From an uncultured Ruminococcus sp. (lineage in GTDB: Bacteria > Bacillota > Clostridia > Oscillospirales > Ruminococcaceae): a DNA stretch of 10,920 nt. The position numbers and the translations under genes were made by a program. The stretch is taken from contig CAMWUF010000012.1 of NCBI GenBank assembly GCA_947177375.1, forward strand, positions 1 through 10,920. Direction: 5' to 3'. The notes beneath the pieces were generated by a model. The model was not told the origin of the DNA. It ran no database searches and worked only from the letters and a program-made list of their open reading frames with translations. Of this stretch, positions 7,142-10,920 are shown piece after piece. The first letter of the stretch is position 1. Each line of letters starts with the position of its first letter.

Positions 7142-7170
7142 AATATACACCAAATAAAGCAAAATGTCAA
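7142..7170 (-). promoter_or_regulatory. Sigma-A promoter of the LacI-type regulator
   Basis: On the minus strand a perfect TTGACA (7170-7165) is followed by exactly 17 nt and TATATT (7147-7142). Predicted initiation is about 7135, giving a leader of about 50 nt before GTG 7085. It may also be the main promoter for the transport genes, since none is evident closer to them. Confidence 0.75.
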
Positions 7171-7416
7171 TGCAAAAATCCATTCTTTCACTTTTTTTAA
7201 ACACCTTGCACAAAAATATTGTCTATTTTTTATGCAAAACGACATTAAAAATGTCTGAATTCTAAATTTATTACAAAACGGTAACTAGACAGATTTTCAA
7301 ACATTTTGCACGATAGAAGTATATTTTTCTACGCTAGACATGCCAATTCAACAAAGCATTCATGCAATATGCACAAATATCATGTTGAAATAAAAAAACA
7401 AAAATTTCCTCTTGCA
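7170..7416 (+). repeat. Cluster of seven (A/T)TGCA(A/C) motifs
   Basis: TGCA preceded by A or T and followed by A or C occurs with its TGCA core at 7171, 7207, 7233, 7307, 7363, 7370 and 7413, most continuing into an A-rich run (TGCAAAAA, TGCACAAA). The flanks are all in the same orientation. Spacing is irregular apart from the 7-bp pair at 7363/7370. Whether these are protein sites or a chance of composition cannot be told from the sequence alone. Confidence 0.35.
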
Positions 7417-7440
7417 ATTTACAAAAATATATGCTATAAT
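7412..7440 (+). promoter_or_regulatory. Promoter of the tRNA-Arg gene
   Basis: TTGCAA (7412-7417), a 17-nt spacer and a perfect TATAAT (7435-7440) with TG one base upstream (7432-7433) form a strong extended -10 promoter. Initiation at about 7447 would give a leader of only about 8 nt before the mature tRNA. Confidence 0.85.
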
Positions 7441-7454
7441 AAATACATTCTTGT

Positions 7455-7528
<74 letters not shown>

Positions 7529-7534
7529 CTTTTT

Positions 7535-7589
7535 ACACAGGCTTTTTATTTAATTAATGTTAAATAAAAGCTTGTGTTTTTTTATTTTT
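7535..7589 (+). terminator. Intrinsic terminator of the tRNA gene
   Basis: A long hairpin pairs 7535-7553 (beginning ACACAGGC) with 7560-7577 (ending TTGTGT). It has about 18 pairs, one bulged T, one G-U pair and a 6-nt loop, and is followed by TTTTTT-A-TTTTT on the plus strand. It begins only six bases after the tRNA. On the minus strand no U-run follows the hairpin. Confidence 0.88.
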
Positions 7590-7617
7590 CTATTCTAAAT
7601 AATTACATCACCTCTCT

Positions 7618-7645
7618 TTGGCACAGTCCCATTATTAGATATTAT
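7618..7645 (+). promoter_or_regulatory. Weak plus-strand promoter candidate
   Basis: TTGGCA (7618-7623), a 16-nt spacer and TATTAT (7640-7645) each match the consensus at five of six positions. The -10 overlaps that of the stronger minus-strand promoter. Nothing but a terminator lies downstream, so any product would be an RNA of about 75 nt. Chance occurrence in AT-rich DNA is quite possible. Confidence 0.2.
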
Positions 7646-7669
7646 AGCATATTTTTTCAGATAAGTCAA
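7641..7669 (-). promoter_or_regulatory. Orphan near-consensus minus-strand promoter facing the tRNA
   Basis: On the minus strand TTGACT (7669-7664), a 17-nt spacer and a perfect TATAAT (7646-7641), with TG one base before the -10 (7649-7648), make one of the best promoter matches in the window. It is downstream of the gltBD terminator and points into the antisense strand of the tRNA gene. No gene follows; the only open frame near the predicted start (about 7634) is nine codons, ATG 7632 to TAA 7603. Confidence 0.6.
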
Positions 7670-7691
7670 CTAGTAATTTGTAAAAATTATC

Positions 7692-7730
7692 AAAAAAAAT
7701 AATCCCTGATGAACAGGGACTATTTTTTTA
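7692..7730. terminator. Bidirectional terminator downstream of gltD
   Basis: The stem is AATA-A-TCCCTG (7698-7708) with CAGGGA-C-TATT (7714-7724), with one A-C mismatch and a 5-nt loop. Eight A residues (7692-7699) precede it and seven T residues (7723-7729) follow, so it can act in both directions. On the minus strand it lies about 25 nt past the gltD stop and ends that operon. Confidence 0.88.
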
Positions 7731-7748
7731 TTATTTCATATCAAATTT

Positions 7749-9209
7749 TTATGTTAAATTTGTATATCCCATCAGATAATTATCTACTTCTTTTGCAACT
7801 GCCCGTCCCTCTGCAATCGCACGGACAACCAGAGATTGCCCTGTATGCATATCACCTGCTGTGAACACTTTTGGCACAGCAGTTGCATGACTATCAGAAA
7901 GCGTTTCTATATTCGTTCTGGCATTACGTTCCACACCAAACGCTTCTGCAACATAAGCTTCTGCACCTAAAAATCCAATTGCAATAATTAACAAATCGGC
8001 ATCAACAACCCATGTTTCGCCCTCATGTAATTCACATTTGCCAGTTTCAGCATTATTTTCAAAACAAACTTTTACAAGCCGAACACTTTTTAAATTGCCA
8101 TTTTCATCTGCATAGCATTCTTTTACAGTTGTTTCATAAATTCTCGGGTCTTGCCCAAATACAGCAATTGCTTCTTCCTGTCCGTAATCTGTTTTGCAGA
8201 TTCTAGCCCATTCTGGAAATGGATTATCTGCTGTTCTGGAATCAGGTAATTTTGCATTCATTTCTAATTGCATGACAGAAACAGCTCCCTGTCTGATTGC
8301 TGTTGCAACACAGTCATTACCCGTATCACCACCGCCAACAATAATTACTTTTTTATTTTTTGCCGTAATTGGGGAATCTGCTGGATTTTGCTTATTTAAT
8401 AGCATTTTAGTAGCATTCGTCAAATAATCCACAGCAAAATGTACACCATTTACATTACGACCAGCGACATTCAAATCTCTTGGCTGAGATGCACCACAAG
8501 CTAAAATAACTGCATCATATTTTTTTAAAATACTAATAGCACTTTTATTTTTTCCAATATCAGAATTTAATTTAAATTCTATGCCTTCTTCTTGCATGAG
8601 CTTTACACGGCGTTGAATAATAGATTTATCCAGTTTCATATTCGGGATTCCATACATCAGCAAACCGCCGATTTTATCCGAACGTTCAAATACTGTCACA
8701 GAATGCCCTCTTTTATTCAACTGGTCAGCAGCCGCAAGACCTGCTGGCCCTGAACCAATGACAGCAACATGTTTTCCACTACGCATAACAGGAGACTTTG
8801 CCTGCATCAGACCAGAAGCAAATGCATGTTCAATTACAAAATTTTCATTATCTCTGGTTGTAACAGGAGACCCATGTAAATTACAAATACAAGCATTTTC
8901 ACACAATGCAGGACAAACTCTTGATGTAAACTCAGGAAAATTATTTGTCATTAATAATCTTTTTACTGCCGAATCAAACTCACCACGATAAATTAAATCA
9001 TTCCATTCAGGAATTAAATTATGCAATGGACAACCATAATTAGACTGACAAAACGGCACACCACAATCCATACATCTAGCCGCTTGTTCTCTGCGGAATT
9101 CTTCTGTCAAAGGCTGATGTAATTCTTCATAATTTTTTACACGTTCCAAAGCAGGAACATCTCTGTTCTGACAGCGTGTATATTCTAAAAATCCAGTTGG
9201 TTTTCCCAT
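7749..9209 (-). CDS. gltD: Glutamate synthase [NADPH] small (beta) subunit
   Basis: It oxidises NADPH and passes electrons through FAD and iron-sulfur clusters to the large subunit, which makes glutamate from glutamine and 2-oxoglutarate in the cytoplasm. It has 486 aa, normal for the family. The N-terminal cluster domain has Cys46, 49, 54 and 60 and then Cys99, 103, 107 and 109, supplying the two 4Fe-4S sites. The FAD fold shows GSGPAG at 152-157 and the NADPH fold GGGDTG at 292-297. A late AIGFLGAE and TAGDM region closes the flavin site. The start ATG has AGGAGG nine bases upstream, placed immediately after the gltB stop (16-nt gap), so the two subunits are co-expressed. Related subunits such as NfnB or other GltD-like oxidoreductases exist, but the adjacent gltB makes GltD the firm call. 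Confidence 0.95.
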   Translation of the reverse strand: MGKPTGFLEYTRCQNRDVPALERVKNYEELHQPLTEEFRREQAARCMDCGVPFCQSNYGCPLHNLIPEWNDLIYRGEFDSAVKRLLMTNNFPEFTSRVCPALCENACICNLHGSPVTTRDNENFVIEHAFASGLMQAKSPVMRSGKHVAVIGSGPAGLAAADQLNKRGHSVTVFERSDKIGGLLMYGIPNMKLDKSIIQRRVKLMQEEGIEFKLNSDIGKNKSAISILKKYDAVILACGASQPRDLNVAGRNVNGVHFAVDYLTNATKMLLNKQNPADSPITAKNKKVIIVGGGDTGNDCVATAIRQGAVSVMQLEMNAKLPDSRTADNPFPEWARICKTDYGQEEAIAVFGQDPRIYETTVKECYADENGNLKSVRLVKVCFENNAETGKCELHEGETWVVDADLLIIAIGFLGAEAYVAEAFGVERNARTNIETLSDSHATAVPKVFTAGDMHTGQSLVVRAIAEGRAVAKEVDNYLMGYTNLT

Positions 9210-9225
9210 AAATTAAATCCTCCTG

Positions 9226-10920
9226 TTATCTGACTGTGAGATAAAAAGCTTCGATTTCAGCTTCTTCTGTACGCATGCCTTTTTCTTCCATTGTCAAAAT
9301 TGCCTGACGCATTCTTGCATAATCATGAGGCATAATTCTCTTAAATTTCGGCAAATAGCCTGCAAAATCATCTAAAATTCTCTGACCTTTTTCAGAACCT
9401 GTTGCAGCGACATGTTCTTCAATCATGCGTTTCAGCTCCAGAACATCATATTTTTCAGTGACTTCCTGCAAATATACAAGTTCTTTATTCAAACGCATAT
9501 ATAAATCTCTGTCTTCGTCCAGAACATAGGCAATACCGCCACTCATACCAGCAGCAAAATTTTTTCCAGTTCTGCCAAGCACAACCACTCTGCCACCTGT
9601 CATATATTCACAGCCATGGTCGCCAACACCCTCTACAACGGCATATGCACCAGAATTTCTGACTGCGAAACGTTCTCCTGCAATGCCGTTAATAAATACT
9701 TTACCACTAGTTGCACCATAGAGAGCAACATTACCAATAATAATATTATCTTCTGGTTTAAATAATGCATTTTTCGGAGGATAAACAATCAAATTACCAC
9801 CTGATAAACCTTTGCCAAAATAGTCATTGCTATCACCGCACAGCTCCAAAGTCAAGCCTTTTGGAATAAATGACCCGAAACTTTGCCCACCACTGCCAAT
9901 GCATTTAATATGATATGTATCATCTTCCAGAGAATTACCAAATTTTCTAGTCAATGCAGAACCAAACATAGTCCCAAATGTTCTATCTGTATTTGTAACA
10001 TGCACTTCAAGCGTCTTTTTACTGCCTGTAAGTGGTAATTTTTTCAATAATACTTTTTCATCAAGCGTTTCTTCCAAATGGAAATGATACGCATCTTCTG
10101 GCTTGAAATGCGAATTTTCTTTTTTATGCAATAATGCCGTCAAATCCATTAAATGTGCTTTATTATTAATATCTGCTGTATTTTTAATACGCAACAAATC
10201 TGTTCTTCCAATTAATTCATCTACTGTTGCAATGCCTAATTTTGCCATATATTCCCGCAATTCTTGTGCTACAAATGTCAGGAAATTAATTACATATTCT
10301 GGCTTACCTGTAAAGCGTTTTCTTAATTCAGGATTTTGTGTTGCAATGCCGACTGGACAAGTATCTAAATTACAAACTCTCATCATCATACAGCCCATAG
10401 TTACTAATGGAGCAGTTGCAAAACCATATTCTTCTGCACCTAATAATGCCGCAACAAGTACATCTCGACCTGTCATGAGTTTGCCATCTGTTTCCACAAC
10501 GACACGGGAACGTAAATTATTTAATAATAAAGTCTGATGTGTTTCTGCAACACCTAATTCCCAAGGCAACCCTGCATGATGAATGGAAGTTTCTGGAGCT
10601 GCACCTGTACCACCGTCATAACCTGAAATTAATACAACACCTGCACCAGCTTTTGCAACACCTGCCGCAACAGTACCAACACCTGCTTCTGAAACAAGTT
10701 TCACAGAAATTCTTGCATTCACATTTGCCATTTTCAAATCATAAATTAACTGTGCCAAATCCTCAATAGAATAAATATCATGATGTGGAGGCGGTGAAAT
10801 TAAGCCAACTCCTGGAGTAGAATGTCTTGTTTTTGCAATCCATGGATAAACTTTTCCTGCTGGCAAATGTCCGCCCTCACCTGGTTTTGCACCTTGTGCG
10901 CATTTAATTTGCAATTCCCG
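9226..10920 (-). CDS. gltB: Glutamate synthase large (alpha) subunit, 5' end beyond window
   Basis: Only the C-terminal 564 residues or so of a protein usually about 1500 aa long are visible. The frame is open through the right edge (RELQIKCAQGAKPGEGG), so the TTG at 10914 is an internal Leu codon and not a start. The visible part holds the rest of the FMN/2-oxoglutarate synthase domain (AQGAKPGEGG, SGYDGGTGAAPETS). It also has the 3Fe-4S cysteines C-x5-C-x4-C in GCMMMRVCNLDTCPVG (codons near 10392, 10374 and 10359), and the C-terminal GXGXG beta-helix domain with its repeated glycine-rich turns. The glutaminase domain lies outside the window. It is followed at 16 nt by gltD. No defect is seen in the visible part. 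Confidence 0.95.
   Translation of the reverse strand, partial: RELQIKCAQGAKPGEGGHLPAGKVYPWIAKTRHSTPGVGLISPPPHHDIYSIEDLAQLIYDLKMANVNARISVKLVSEAGVGTVAAGVAKAGAGVVLISGYDGGTGAAPETSIHHAGLPWELGVAETHQTLLLNNLRSRVVVETDGKLMTGRDVLVAALLGAEEYGFATAPLVTMGCMMMRVCNLDTCPVGIATQNPELRKRFTGKPEYVINFLTFVAQELREYMAKLGIATVDELIGRTDLLRIKNTADINNKAHLMDLTALLHKKENSHFKPEDAYHFHLEETLDEKVLLKKLPLTGSKKTLEVHVTNTDRTFGTMFGSALTRKFGNSLEDDTYHIKCIGSGGQSFGSFIPKGLTLELCGDSNDYFGKGLSGGNLIVYPPKNALFKPEDNIIIGNVALYGATSGKVFINGIAGERFAVRNSGAYAVVEGVGDHGCEYMTGGRVVVLGRTGKNFAAGMSGGIAYVLDEDRDLYMRLNKELVYLQEVTEKYDVLELKRMIEEHVAATGSEKGQRILDDFAGYLPKFKRIMPHDYARMRQAILTMEEKGMRTEEAEIEAFYLTVR

Larger units (their letters stand above)
7086..7454. other. Non-coding region between regulator and tRNA
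   Basis: I find no plausible gene in these 369 AT-rich bases: open frames are very short and lack ribosome sites. The region holds the minus-strand regulator promoter (7142-7170) with a leader of about 50 nt, the plus-strand tRNA promoter (7412-7440), and a set of repeated TGCA motifs between them. CTAGACA also occurs twice, 50 bp apart (7284 and 7334), with an inverted TGTCTA near 7220. Confidence 0.6.

Noticed and set aside
7232..7246. CcpA catabolite-response (cre) site at TGCAAAACG
   Set aside because: The spacing between TG and CG is one base too long and the second half does not match.
10103..10537. Plus-strand 144-residue frame inside gltB
   Set aside because: It is opposite the 3Fe-4S region of gltB and has no independent coding evidence.
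10912..10920. gltB start codon at 10914 (TTG)
   Set aside because: The frame continues without a stop through the window edge and the surrounding residues are the middle of a conserved GltB motif, so the TTG is internal.

Overview
The window looks like a chromosomal segment from a low-GC Firmicute, most probably a Clostridia/Ruminococcus-like gut bacterium. This rests on strong GGAGG ribosome sites, an AT-rich composition, a topoisomerase A subunit whose motifs I associate with Clostridia, a lipoprotein with an Asp/Ala-rich linker, and a tRNA gene without an encoded CCA. The genus is inference; Firmicutes/Clostridia is the safer level.

Layout from left to right. (1) On the plus strand, an extended -10 promoter (61-89) drives a divergent type IIA topoisomerase A subunit (parC-like, 133-2370). 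(2) A strong hairpin at 2374-2407 lies between it and a convergent minus-strand sugar-uptake cluster. Read on the minus strand, that cluster is a LacI-family regulator (7085-6072), a lipoprotein solute-binding protein (5986-4514), and two MalF/MalG-type permeases (4409-3384 and 3387-2458). The permeases overlap by 4 nt. No ATPase or glycosidase is present, so the transporter probably borrows a shared MsmK/UgpC-type ATPase encoded elsewhere. Two intergenic RNA/DNA structures punctuate the cluster: a nest of palindromes just before the binding-protein ribosome site, and a hairpin between the binding protein and the permeases. (3) A 369-bp non-coding stretch (7086-7454) carries the regulator promoter, the tRNA promoter and a cluster of TGCA-centred motifs. 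(4) A single tRNA-Arg(CCT) gene (7455-7528) has its own promoter and terminator. (5) A short gap (7590-7690) holds an orphan, near-consensus minus-strand promoter aimed back at the tRNA. (6) The minus-strand gltB-gltD operon (NADPH-dependent glutamate synthase) ends at a bidirectional terminator. gltB runs off the right edge.

The genes are mostly housekeeping or ordinary metabolism: DNA decatenation, carbohydrate import under local repressor control, arginine decoding and ammonia assimilation. I do not see a defence system, phage, CRISPR array or insertion sequence. The parts most worth a second look are non-coding: the palindrome nest upstream of the binding-protein gene, the orphan promoter antisense to the tRNA, and the in-frame 15-bp tandem repeat in the lipoprotein linker.
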